Source: Cristatella mucedo (Eukaryota; Bryozoa; Phylactolaemata; Cristatellidae). Taken from it: a stretch of 64,000 bases of DNA. How positions within the stretch are numbered: position 1 is the first letter of the stretch; every line of letters begins with the position of its first letter. Below, in pieces: positions 47,325 through 58,559 of this stretch. The notes under the pieces were generated by a model. That model did no database searches, had not been told where the DNA came from, and was given only the letters and a program-made list of their open reading frames with translations. Made by a program: the position numbers and the translations under genes. The stretch is taken from the NCBI GenBank assembly GCA_009760855.2, contig WPIO01000019.1, positions 3,793,501 through 3,857,500 of the forward strand, read 5' to 3'.

Positions 47325-48422
47325 CTTTGCTTTGATCCCTCCCAGCCTTCGAGCACCTCAAATTCTCTCAACTCACTTGCTGCATGTATCGATGACATCC
47401 GCACATGGATGGCTCAAATTTTCTAAAACTAAATGATGATAAAAATAACTTACTAGTTAAGGGAAAACCCAGTGTGATTCGCAAATTGGACAGGCTGACG
47501 TTCAAAAATGGCTCTGTCAGCATATCTCCCGTGGAATCAGCTCAAAATCTAGGTGTCATATTCCAAAGCGACCTCTCATTAGATGACCATATCAGCTCCA
47601 CAGTCAAATCTGCCTAATTTCAGCTTCATAACATTGCTAAAATTCGGGCTTGTTTAGATAAGGATACCACGTCAAAGCTGGTCCATGCATTCGTGACATC
47701 CCGTCTCGACTTCAGCAACTCACTGCTTACTGGCCTACCAGCATGTGCAATCAGGCGATTGCAGCTGGTGCAAAACTCTGCAGCTAGGCTTGTCTGTCGT
47801 GAGCTTCGCAGTTGTCACATTACACCACTTCTCGCCGACCTGCACTGGCTACCAGTCAAGCAAGGGATTGATTTCAAGATTTTGTCGCTCACTTTTAGGT
47901 CACTTCATTCTTTGGCTCCAGCCTATCTCTCAGATCTACTCCCCAACCAGGACGAGCATCGTACCACCCGCTTTTCGGAATCCAACAGTCTACAAATACC
48001 TCGTACAAACCTCAAATCCTTTGGAGACCGTGCATTTAGTTCGTATGCTCCCAAAGCCTGGAACTCCCTCCCGACCTGCGTTGCGTCAGAACATCCCTGA
48101 CCTGACCACGTTTAAAAGGAACTTAAAAACACACCTATTTATGACAGCATATAGTGGGTCCCTGTGATTTGTCCTTCATGTGCTTGTGCGTGCTGACACT
48201 GTGCGTGCTGCCACTAACCACATTTGCATACTGACCCTGTGCATGTCACCCCTAACCATATTATTCATTGTGTTTGTTTTTCAAGCATGATTTTACTTAC
48301 CATTCAATTGCATTTCCCTTCGCAGCAAATGTAAAGCGCCTAGAAAGAGATTAAGTTCTCTGAGGGTGCTTTATCAAGTGCCTTATTATTATGTTTATTA
48401 TTATTATTATTATTATTATTAA
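47325..48422 (+). mobile_element. LINE-B, longest sense 3' copy
   Basis: Coding debris (FLKLNDDKNNLLVKGKPSVI, then TSRLDFSNSLLTGLP...LQLVQNSAARLV and SLAPAYLSDLLPNQ) up to the UTR, hairpin at 48329-48372 and an ATT tail. One stop at 47617 and a shift near 48080 break the frame. Confidence 0.85.
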
Positions 48423-48424
48423 GA

Positions 48425-49395
48425 CGCCTAGCTAGTAACATTGACCGAATCGTGCATAAGGTAAGTGCGAAAAGCACGTAAGAAAAAACCAGCGGCAGTT
48501 TCTAAAGGCACGTTTTTGTGCATTAGAATTGAAGTTAAGGTCTTCTAAGGGTTTTCGACATCTTAATTAAAGGCACAGCTAAAATACCCTAGTCAGGGGG
48601 AGCCGGTGGAACGAGGGTGGTCGTGTGAAGTCAGTATTTCAGACAAGTACAGGACAAGTGCCGGAGCGAGTGGAATGAAGCGAACGAAACGTGAGAGCCA
48701 TGACTTTGAACTCTATGCATTGTTTTACGAGAGCCACTTCAGGTCTGGTAGAAGTTGTGTAATATGTCAATTGCGGCGATCGCGAGAGATGGATCCTCGA
48801 TGTCCAGCTGCACCATCAGCTCGAGTCTCATCATGCAGGCAAGAGCAGATCAAACAAGGGTCCCAGAGGTCTAGACAGGATGTCCCAAAGGCATATAATA
48901 TCTCGTCGCGGTATCCATATTTTACGTACGCCCGTAATTTTTTTCTACATAATGTAGCTGAAAGTAGGCAGACTCGAGATCGGGGCGGTCATCTAGCGAA
49001 CGTTCATTTTGGAATAGGTCACCCACACACAGCACCGTCTCTGCCTAGGATGTGCTGGTTGAACCAAACTCGAGGTCAAGGCTTTCCAATTTCTATAGTA
49101 ATACTAGGCTTTAGCGAAGCCTTTAGGTCGCTCCTACTGACAATCGAATCGAGTATGTTAGCCTCATTCAAAAGCTAAATTGATAGTGCAAGCCGCTAGC
49201 GAAATGAGGGAACTTGAAATGCTGGAATGAAGGGAGGGATCAACGCGCAAGTCAAGGCCATTGACTACCGTCCGTATGTGTGCATGTTTACATGCTCAAA
49301 CCGTTAACATAAATTTGGGAGCTGCTATTCGAAAACACTACGCTACCGGGCCATCTATCGCCGGATGGAGATGCCGAGTCTTGCCGACCAATCAA
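48425..49395. other. No clear gene; faint LINE-B similarity
   Basis: A 190-codon open frame (48606-49178) overlaps a stretch with weak antisense LINE-B similarity (48955-49165). I do not accept it as a gene. Confidence 0.4.
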
Positions 49396-49399
49396 AACA

Positions 49400-49510
49400 A
49401 GGTCACGTGCCGCGGGATTTAAAGCTTCCGTCTGCCGTGCTGCGGAGCCCGACCTGCTGCTGGCGGAATAGATTTTCACGTCCATTCCGCGGGCGCAAGG
49501 GGTGAGGTAA
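49400..49510 (+). promoter_or_regulatory. Possible promoter or 5' UTR of the GATA-finger gene
   Basis: This is a CpG-rich patch with an E-box (CACGTG), a TTTAAA box and a donor-like GTGAG|GTAAGA at its end, about 2.2 kb upstream of the first coding exon. It stands out from AT-rich surroundings. It is a weak inference without transcript data. Confidence 0.25.
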
Positions 49511-50740
49511 GATCTGCAACTCGAGCTATTGGCTTGAAGAGTCTATTTGGTTATACGCGGTGCCGCTCTCGCTCTCTCTGACTGCCTACCTGCGTGTGCC
49601 CCCCCCCCGGCGGCGCCTACTCGTAGCTTACCGCATGGGCTGCTGATGTGTCAATGTGAACACGGCCATGTAAATCAAGGTGCCTCACTACTCCGGTGCT
49701 TTTAGGCCTCTTGTGCAGCAGCACGCAGCTTCCAGAACTGTCGCGTTTCCTGTCATAGCTATACCGGTTCGACGGCTCACCGACTGCGTTGCCCCGCGTT
49801 AAGAGAAGTCTCCGGAAGCGTTTTCTCTGGCAGCCGCGGAATACAGCTGAAGCGAATAGTTTACGTATGTGTCGAAGGCGCGCTCTGTATTGCTTCTTGT
49901 ATTAAGCGGCCCGTCGGCCCGTCGGTGCTCCTCTGTGGCGCTCGCGAGACATCGGCGAGTCTGAGAGGTGCTGCCGTTGGCGCGTTCGCCGCTGTTAGCG
50001 TGCTCCCTGCAGCACGAACTGGGTGCTTCTTCTTACACGCGTCGGGCACGACTGATAACTCCGATACTGAAAGGCTTTAGCGAGTGCCTACAAGTGCGGA
50101 TTCTGGGGAAGAAGGGCAGTGGTATCACTATTTCATCCGCTAGCTTCTTTAGCGAGGGCAATTCGCCAACCCCAATGGAAACCAACGAATGCCATCTCAC
50201 CGTTCGCAAAGCTCGTCACTGCTCCGAATAGATTACCACAGTGCTCCGCGCAGGAGCTTACCTACTTCAACTACCAGCGACAAGGGCGCGTAACGTGCTA
50301 CCATTTCTGACTGAGCCTCGTTCTGGCTATTATTCTTTCCCCGAAAATACCTCAGTCACGCCAAATGTATTGCATGCAAACCGTGTTTTGAGTGCACTTT
50401 GGCTTGTAAGTAATCTGATGCATCACAAACAGCAGAGGTTGACTGGCATGCCATCAATGATGCTTAGTAATTAACAACGGTTGCTCACAGTGTGAAACTA
50501 GTCCTAGCTGGGACTAGTCTAGAGCTAATCAGAACAATTCAATTAGTGTGCTTTTTAAAGATCTCTCTCTGCTACATGCAGATTTCTTGTCACAACATGG
50601 CCAATAAAAAAAGTGGGCACTTATTTTTTTGAGTCAGAGTCAGCTGAGGAGCTAAGCTGAACTCATGGAAAGTCAAATTACCTGCCACAGTTATTAGAAA
50701 CGGAAAGAATGATCTAGATTCCACATGGAAAGCCTTATTT

Positions 50741-50870
50741 AAAAATATATAATCCATTTGTATAGCGCCCCAAGAGAACTTAATCTCTATTCAGGCGCCT
50801 CACATATGCCTGCGGGCTTGAGCCCACGACCTCATCAAGGCCTTGGTCGTGGCAAGCACCTTAACCGCTT
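50741..50870 (-). mobile_element. SINE-1
   Basis: Reverse orientation with hairpin at 50763-50800, B box GGGCTTGAGCCC and A-box region CCTTAACCGCTTG. Confidence 0.72.
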
Positions 50871-50884
50871 GAAAAAAACATTAT

Positions 50885-51325
50885 TAGTCAACTCTGTCAA
50901 CAGATTTACATGGCTAAAATTATTTTGTCAACAATTATTGGTCATCTTGTAGCAGCGATAGACAAACTTAGATCATTTTTTTTACAGAAGAGCCTCCACA
51001 TGTAATTTTATTTGCCGAAAGTGAAGAGCATGTAGCCTGTGAGAGATGGAGATTCTATCACGAGAACTCGTGAGAAAAATCTGTACTGGTATTACAAATC
51101 TGTAGACGCTATGGCAAGTGTCGTACGTGAAATTTTGTATTGCAGGTTTGCAGTGCAGCTTTGTGTAGATTAGTAGAATAATACTCGTTGCTGCGCTCTT
51201 GCTCGTTTGCCTTTGGCTGATTAGAGGATTGGAGCATTGGAGCTCAATCTCTGATGTTAGACTTAACCCATGGAGGATGTAAGCAGTTGAACGGCTGGCA
51301 TCGAATTCAGGATAAACCATGTGGC
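50885..51325. repeat. 430-bp duplicated segment, copy 1
   Basis: Shares long stretches with 52205-53035 in the same orientation, for example TTCTATCACGAGAACTCGTG and GCAGTGCAGCTTTGTGTAGA. Not a recognised element. Confidence 0.8.
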
Positions 51326-51738
51326 AGATTAGCACAGAGTTTTGAATCGGAATGCTAGAACTTGTCTACTACGTGCACTAATGGTGCATAATTGATAGAG
51401 GGTGGTGGGGTTTGGGATTATGATCTTCTTTATTTGCTCTTCGAATCACGATCTGCATAGTTTTCAAACGAACCCTAAGCTGGTCATTGAATGGAAATAA
51501 CTATGCTTTCGATGTTGCCAGGCTTGTGCAGAAAAGCAAATTCTTAATTCATACCGAGCTAGCCATTATTTTTTGCATTCAGTCACTAGGCAATTGTTAC
51601 TTTCCCGACTGCTTATCGTTCAGTTCATTTAAAGTGTCTTTTTGACGTTGTCTTTGGATTTCTGCAATGGTTCTCGGCACTACTGTCTTTTAAGGGGCAA
51701 GCTGGTCTTGCTCAAGCCGAAAAGTAGAAGCTCATCAA

Positions 51739-51893
51739 ATGAGTATGACGTCTTCGAGACGGGAGTCAGGTGTGTTTTTTCCGACGACAGAGCCCGATCA
51801 CGCAGAAGATGATGTGGCTGCTGCAGAGAGCCTCCTTTTGCTCTTGAAGCAGGCACCAGGCAGTAGGGGCGGAGCAGCCGAAGTTCCAGCGAA
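51739..51893 (+). CDS. GATA-finger gene, first coding exon
   Basis: The ATG opens MSMTSSRRESGVFFPTTEPD and the exon ends GCGAA|GTAAGT, a strong donor. A pyrimidine-rich acceptor (CTGTCTTTTAAG) at 51694 suggests that about 44 bases of 5' UTR precede the ATG in this exon. Phase 2 matches exon 2. Linking it to the finger exons rests on phase and strand only. Confidence 0.6.
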
Positions 51894-54800
51894 GTAAGTC
51901 AGTTCTTATATGTCAATCAGCCACTGATTGTAATATCTGATTGGTTATCACTTATCGATTGCAAACATTCAGGTGTGATCAGACATGGTTACCACAACCA
52001 AATTAGATCATGAATTGTGATTACATCTAGACTCCTAGCTTTATTGTATAGGCCTTCCTGCCTGTGCAATAAGACACTACCAACGATGCAAAACCCGGCA
52101 GCTGGGCTTGTTTTCATGAACTTTGAAACCACCAGATTATAGCTCTTCTGTCTTAGCCGATTTAACAGCCTCATTTGTATTCCAAATAGCAAGCCTTCAT
52201 AGTAGAGCTGTGTCTACAGATTTAAAAACATATAATTATTTTATCAACAATTACCTGTCAGCTTGTAGCAGCGATAGACAAGCGTAGATAACTTTTCCTA
52301 CAGAAGAGCCCGGACCAGTAATTATGTTTGCCGAAAATTTGCAGCCTGTGAGAGTGGAACTGCTGCACCAGTTTCAGCTTGTTCGCACCCTCAGGTCCTG
52401 TGTGGACAATAAGTTAGCTGTTCCATTCCTCCGCTTAAAGACCGTTGGCAACAGAAGCTTTAGCTCTGCAGGTCCTAGACTGTGGAACTCGCTTCTGTAA
52501 TTCTTACGCAGCGGCAACTACTCTCCTACTGCCGACTATGGCTCATCCTTTTCAGTGGTCCTGAGCTGCTACTTCCATGCTACTCACTACCTCAACTGCT
52601 CTCCTGACTCTGCTATGCTTCCCACTTTCTCTTTGTTGCGTGAGACGAAGTTTGTTGGCTACCTAATTCGTACCGAAAGCCGCTTAGGCTGTGAGTGCAC
52701 TATACAAAACTCTCCTGCGTAACACCCACATGGTCTATATGACTTTGTGAAGTTACAGACGGAGATACATTACATTACATTACGTGACATTTCTATCACG
52801 AGAACTCGTGAGAAAAATCTATACTGGTATTGCAAATCAGTAGATGCTAGGGCAAGTGTGATTTTACATGGAAGTTTATATTGTATGTTTGCAGTGCAGC
52901 TTTGTGTAGATTAGAAGAATAATACTCGTTGCTGCGCTCTTGCCTTTGGCTGATTAGAGGATAAGAATTGGAGCTCAATCTCTTATGTTAGGTTTAACTC
53001 ATGCAGGACGTAAGCGGTTGAACGGATGGCATCGAATGTACATTGCAGTTGGCAATAGAGGATCGTCCACTTCAGTACTAGAACCCACGAATTCGGTCGT
53101 GAAGAGCGAGCACCTTACCTTCTGGGATATTGCGGCCTCTTACCTGCACCGATTCCCCATCAAGCACCGCATTTACCTTGAGGTCCTGCCACTCACTGTT
53201 TAATTTCTCCATTCTCTTGCTGTCCCTTTACCTATCTGAACTACTCAGTCCTCGGGTGTCTCATTGCACGACCAGCCCCGCAGACCCGGGTCATTTTGCT
53301 GTGCCACTCACCAACCTCAAATTGATCTATTGAAGACCCTGCCTTTAGTTCCTGTGCTCGTGAAATTCTCTGCCAATTGACGCCGAGATATCCCCAGACT
53401 TCGTGACAATTAAAGCTAAACAACAAATTAATTTGCCCCTGATTGCATGTACTTCAACCTGTACGAATCACATTTTATATTATTTGCTTCCACTCGGGCA
53501 TGTCCTAATCAGTTAATAAGATTTCTTATCTTTTGATTACCTAGAAAAATTTAGCTGTCACAAGGTGCTATAACTGTTGTATTAATATTGTTATTGTTAT
53601 TACAGCATATCTTTTTGCAGGCACGTTTATTCTTGGCCTACATTAACTCATTAGCAATGACCAAGGGCTGTATGTTGTCTCGAAATTACTCGAAAGTACT
53701 ATTAGTTGAACATAGACCTGGTGTAGGCTCACATCCGAGGAGCCTTGTTGGACAGCATGAGTGAACGTCGGTTTTTGCATCAGATATTAATTGCATAACG
53801 ATGATCACTTACTGATGATTAAATATTATAGACGATCGTGCATCGGCATATGCTCCCATGTATGTGTACTGTATAGGTAGAGATCGAGTCCAATTTTGCA
53901 GAGGCAGTTCCATTTCGAGTAATCAGGCCATATGAATTCATTATCAGCTGGTTGCACAGGGCAATGTTTTCACCGCCGTGCAGCTGCACCTCGAGCGGCT
54001 GAGGCTGGCAGTCGGTGACTTTGAGCGGACAGTAAGCACTGGGCTGTAAGCAGTCATGCAACGAAGAATAGGGACAGGAGACTTTCATGTAAAAGCACCA
54101 CAAGTATTACTACGATTGCGCCAAGCTGGTTTGGTCCAGCGGTTAAGGTGCTCACCCCGACCAAGGTCTGGCTGACGTCGTTGGCTCGAGCCCGGAGGCA
54201 TATGTGAAGCGCCTAAATAGAGATTAAGTTCTCTTCGGGCGCAATACAAATGAACTATGTTATATTATTATTATTATTATTGCAATCTTTTAGCATGCCA
54301 ATAGTTACGGTTGTATCTGCAATGTAATGTATCTCCTTCTGTAACTCCACAAAGCCATAAAGACTATGTGGGTGTTAGACGGGAGAATTTTCTTTAGCGC
54401 ACTCACAGCCTATGCGGCTTTCATGATGCATTCGGTAGCCAATAGACTTCATCTCATACAAAAAAGGAGAAAATGAGAAGGATTGCTGAGTCGGGATAGC
54501 AGTCGAGATTGTGAGTAGCATGGAAGTAACAGCTCAGGATGGCTGGAAAGGATTTGCCTCAGCCGATAGGACGAGAATCTATATCATTAAATAAGAATTG
54601 TGGAAGTGATTTTCACAGTATAGGATATGCATGGCAAAAACTTACAACGATCTTAAAGCGTAGAAATTGGACCACTGATTTATTGTCCGTGAAGGACCTG
54701 TGGGCACGATGAGGCTGAAACTGGCACAGTAGTTCAGATAATAATAATAATGATAATGCACTTGATAAAGTGCCCTCAGAGAACTCAATCTCTTTGTAGG

Positions 54801-57800
54801 CGCTTTACATTTGTTGTGGTCGTAAGCTATGTAATGAATAAAAGATGCGATTAGAGCTACTTTGTCGTGAACAATCATATTAATAATAGTACATTCTCAT
54901 GTAGCACCCTCAGAGAACTCAATCTCTTTCTAGGTAGTCTACATTTACTGTAAAGGAAACATGACCATTTGGTTATTGGTAGCCTGCACGATGTCAACAT
55001 ACATGAAATAGTTGATAGTAACATGCACAGCGTCAGCTTGCAAATATAGTTAGTGGCAGCATGCATAGTGTGGACACACTTAAGCACGCAAACAATAAAT
55101 CACAATACCCAGCAAATGCTGTGAGGAATAGGTAAGTTTTTAGCTTCTTTTAAAGTATCGTCAAGTCAGGGGATGTCACGATGTCAGTCGGGAGTGAGCT
55201 CCAGGCTTTGGGAGCGTGCAAGCTAAAGGCGCTGTCTCCAAAGGATTTTAGTCTGGCTGTGCAAAACTGCTTGATTCGGAAGAACCGATTGTACGAGCCT
55301 AGCCTGATTTGCGAGTAGCTCCGGCAGATCAGCTGGAGCCAGAGAAGGAAGGGGCCTAAAAGTGAGTGACAAGACCTTGATGTCGATGGGCTGCTTGATT
55401 TGGAGCTAGTGCAGGTCGGCGAGAATTGGTGTAATGTGGCAACTTCGACACTCACGACAAGACTAACTTAGCTGTCGAGTTTTTCACTAACTCCGCACTC
55501 CTATATCATTCGATGTTAGTGCATCGTAATTGTAAATATTTTGTCTATATCTATTCTTCTCTTTTTGCTTTTAAAATCTGAGCTTGTAAATGTGCCCCTA
55601 AATGTGAATTGTCAAAGATTAGAACATCATTCAGTTAGTTATTTACTCGTCTCTGAATGGCTGTGTTTGTTCGTGAGCACCCTTGAAGTAGAACTTGTAT
55701 TAACTACTTTCAGATGGTGGCTTAATTTCAGACGGTTGATTGTTTATTTCCTTTGATAGATGTTTCACTACAACTTTCAGCAAGGAATTCCATCACCATA
55801 ACAAAACGGCATGCCGTAGAATGCAAAACTTGATGCTGTTCTCAAGCAGGCAATAATAATTATAATAGTGAGACTAAAGCTTCTCCCGGGTTGGCAATTA
55901 CCACGAGTATTATTGTATCTTGGAGTAAAAACAAGTAAAAAACTAAGTAAGGATAGGTTTATAACCAGTAGTCTTTCCTGTGTAGCAACAAGGAGGCCTT
56001 AGTGCCTACCATCCCATTGCAGTAAGCAATAAAGGATTGGCTGCTGCAGGACGCAAATCCACGACCTGGGCTGGGAAAAGGGTGAAGCTTACCGCAGGGT
56101 GTAGACCCAGCTCTGTTTCACACTATGCACACAAGACCCCATAAGTTTCAGTAACTCTCGGAATTGCTCATTCAAGTTCAAGCTTCAAATGACGTCGTGT
56201 GTGCTGTTAAAACAATTGGGTTTTCTAATGCCTTTACCGATGTTGATCTTGGTTAATCTATATTTACTTGTACTCTAAATACATTTAAAGGTTATCAGAT
56301 TAAAACAGCCTCATCTGTGTAGCCGCACAGGAGCCTTAACTGCTATCTCCGTCGCTTGCAATGGGCAGTAGAGAATCGCCAACTGAAGGACTCGAATCCA
56401 CGACCTCGGTCGTGAAGATCGAGCCGCTTACCCCCCCCCCGGCTAAGACCCAAGTGGAGATTTACAGCACTTTGGGAACAGTTAGTCTAAATCGGTTACA
56501 TTAGCCATTGGACCAAATGCAGCTGCTTCGTCATAAAGCCACCTATACAAAATGATTGTATAGTAAAACACTTAAATGAGAGAAGGCGTGCAACAGCAGC
56601 CTTCAGTTTAAAGTCATAAGCACAAAGAGATCGTATGTTAAGATAATCGGTGGAAAATGAGTGCCACCAATTAAGAACCATGCCTCTATTTAATTTACAT
56701 AACAGTAATAATATAATAAATAATTTGTATAGCGTTCTAATAGAACTTAATCTCTATTCAGGAGCTTTGCATTTGCCATGCGGCTCGAGTCCACGATCTT
56801 GCAAGCACCTTAACCACTGGGCCAAACCAGCTCATGCCGCCCAAATTTTGTATGATAACGCAAATACGTACTCAGCTCGTAGCTGGAAAATATCAGGACT
56901 TCGAGATGGAGTAGGAATGCAAAGATTTCGTCCTCGATACCGGCTGTGCACTTGGAAATTTTTCAGCAAGCAGCTTACTAGCACATCATCACCTTGCTAG
57001 TTACATGGCTCAACAAAGGCTGTAGCATTTTCGTTTAGAAGCGCTGTCTCACTTGACAGCAAAGTCTAACTCGCCCTTCTTAATTATTCACAAAAAATGC
57101 TATTAAGGATGGTTGTATGTGGAGCTAATCAGGTTGCAATCGCAGACTCGTGCATTTAATGTTGATAAATTGAGCACGATACATTTCCCAGAAAATCGAG
57201 AAAGGGAACGGCCAGGAAGAGTGTGACTACCTCCAAGCATTCCTCAACTGCTGCTGCCACCGCCGCCATCAGCAGGAGCTTCTTCCGCCCACCACCAGCC
57301 ACCCCTACCGCAGGAAGCAGCCGCGACTCGGCTTCAAGAGTTGCTGTGCCGGCGCCGCAGCGTCCAGGTGAGCAGGCCAGCGGCTGGTCTGAAATGCATG
57401 TGCTTCAGAAGCCCGTTGACGAAGCCTCAGCGCTGAATGCCGTCGCAACGGGCTTACGCTAAGCGAAGGCAGTGCTTATGCTGTTCGCTTTTAGTCAGCA
57501 ATCAAGCCGGAGGCACCTTGACGTCACCATTCGAATGCCCATCTTGCGGTACTCGGAAGACGCCATTGCAGCGGTCGGCTCAGATCGGTGCAAAGAAGGT
57601 CGTATTGTGCAATGCCTGCGGCATTAGGTAGGCTACCGACATGTACGCTTGCACGTGCGCTTCACCAGACAGAGTTCGCTGCCGAGGAGCAGCGAAGCAG
57701 CAGCAGACATGTCAGCGAAACGTCACCCTCCGGCCTGCTACCTAGCGGGCAGCTGCAGCTCGACTAACGCCAGCTCCACAAGAGTGGCCCACCCAGTTTT

Positions 57801-58535
57801 CCCACCGTTGCCGCCTCCGAGGATCAGTTGCGGCTCCGGTCACTGTCGGCACTGTGTCAGCTGCAGCAAATGCTCGCCTGGCTCACATTTTACATTTTCA
57901 GACCGATCAAGCAGCAGTTTCGCTTCCCGGGCAAAAATCGCTTACGAAGGGGAATTTCGTCCGCTGGCCAAAAGCATAGGGAAAGACGAAATGAAGATGT
58001 AGTGTTGTGCATCTTACTCTGTGCGACTGCTCCACCCATAGTTCTGCATGCACAATCGCAAATGTGACTAACCAGCTAGAAATTAGACTGTTTAGGTACC
58101 ACGAGTTAGGCCTCAGTGTAGCAAGCAAGCGATACAAAAAAAGAAGTAGATCATGCTAGTTATTCGTGCTGCCTGCTATAGCTACACTCCGTTCGGATGA
58201 AAGGGTCCACTTTCGTTGTACGGTTTTCTGGGCCACAGCAACGTGTTTAGTATCACTGTCGATTATGCAATAAATTTCAGGCGAAAGAATAAAGTATGGC
58301 TGCAAAGCTTTGTGGATCATTCCATATTAAACATCATAGCATCATGATGCCTGTGCAAAGAAATATGCAGGTCAACAGACTTTGTGTACTCTTATATTTC
58401 AGGTGTAACAAGCACAGGATCTATTGTCAGACCTGCTTCTATGTGCCTAAGATGGAGAAGCGACACGAAGGATGCCCGCGGTGTAAAATGCATCTGAAGA
58501 ATGCTGGTCGTTCTTCGAAGCGATCAAGCTCATAG
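51739..58535 (+). CDS. GATA-type zinc finger protein, at least 4 coding exons
   Basis: Exons 51739-51893, 57216-57367, 57495-57627 and 58403-58535 join in frame to 573 bases (190 residues plus stop). Residues 1-102 are low complexity (serine, alanine, proline) with a short LLLLLK stretch. Cysteines 117, 120, 141 and 144 form CX2C-X20-CX2C with TPLQR and LCNACGIR, the GATA-finger signature. Cysteines 155, 158, 171 and 174 form a second CX2C-X12-CX2C pair (YCQTCFYVPKMEKR...CPRC), followed by a basic tail. It is probably a nuclear DNA-binding regulator. It is not a classical animal GATA1-6 factor, which has X17 spacing and usually two fingers. Extra exons in the 5.3-kb first intron cannot be excluded. 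The nearest downstream AATAAA is at 59493. Confidence 0.75.
52205..53035. repeat. 430-bp duplicated segment, copy 2, split by LINE-A
   Basis: 52205-52366 and 52793-53035 correspond to copy 1 at 50885-51325. The intervening bases are LINE-A copy A6. Confidence 0.8.
52367..52792 (+). mobile_element. LINE-A copy A6 with ACATT tail
   Basis: A sense 3' fragment of about 425 bases ending in TACATTACATTACATTACG. It interrupts the second copy of a 430-bp duplicated segment; the first copy (50885-51325) shows the uninterrupted sequence. It lies in intron 1 of the GATA-finger gene. Confidence 0.78.
53036..53126 (-). mobile_element. SINE-2 fragment
   Basis: Reverse-strand body (TTGGCAATAGAGGATCGTCC) and damaged B box (CTAGAACCCACGAATTCGGT). 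Confidence 0.5.
54121..54283 (+). mobile_element. SINE-1
   Basis: A-box region TTTGGTCCAGCGGTTAAGG, B box GTTGGCTCGAGCCC, tail hairpin AAGCGCCTAAATAGAGATTA, then an ATTATTATT end. Intron 1 of the GATA-finger gene. Confidence 0.8.
54322..54735 (-). mobile_element. LINE-A copy A7, degenerate
   Basis: It begins with the ATGTAATGTATCTCC end and matches the terminal 400 bases of LINE-A with many substitutions. A LINE-B tail follows at once. Confidence 0.68.
54738..54850 (-). mobile_element. LINE-B 3' tail
   Basis: ATAATAATAATGATAATGCA followed by the hairpin, truncated shortly after. Confidence 0.7.
54890..55478 (-). mobile_element. LINE-B 3' fragment
   Basis: Tail hairpin, UTR, then C-terminal coding debris (RLKSFGDSAFSLHAPKAWSS). 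Intron 1 of the GATA-finger gene. Confidence 0.75.
56326..56432 (-). mobile_element. SINE-2
   Basis: Reverse strand: body GCTTGCAATGGGCAGTAGAG, B box CTCGAATCCACGACCTCGGT. It ends near a C-rich run. Confidence 0.6.
56705..56835 (-). mobile_element. SINE-1 with internal deletion
   Basis: Hairpin and B box present; about 25 bases between the boxes are missing. Confidence 0.68.
57216..57367 (+). CDS. GATA-finger gene, exon 2
   Basis: Acceptor GGCCAG at 57215 (an alternative AG six bases further on is also in frame). It ends CCAG|GTGAGC. It encodes a serine/alanine/proline-rich stretch (KHSSTAAATAAISRSFFRPP), typical of disordered regulatory regions. Confidence 0.68.
57495..57627 (+). CDS. GATA-finger gene, exon 3 (zinc finger)
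   Basis: Acceptor TCGCTTTTAG, donor ATTAG|GTAGGC. It encodes FECPSCGTRKTPLQR then KKVVLCNACGIR, the four zinc ligands of a GATA finger with a 20-residue loop. The exon ends within the arginine codon after CNACGI. Confidence 0.82.
58403..58535 (+). CDS. GATA-finger gene, exon 4 (second cysteine pair, stop)
   Basis: Acceptor TATATTTCAG, phase exact. It encodes CNKHRIYCQTCFYVPKMEKR, then CPRC and a lysine/serine-rich tail ending at TAG. The RC.K....C..C...P.K.E pattern recalls the extension that follows the finger in fungal Ash1. Confidence 0.8.
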
Positions 58536-58559
58536 GGCGATACCTTCATATTTAAGTAA

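Noticed and set aside
48606-49178. 190-codon open frame
   Set aside because: Part of it overlaps faint antisense LINE-B similarity and there is no recognisable domain.
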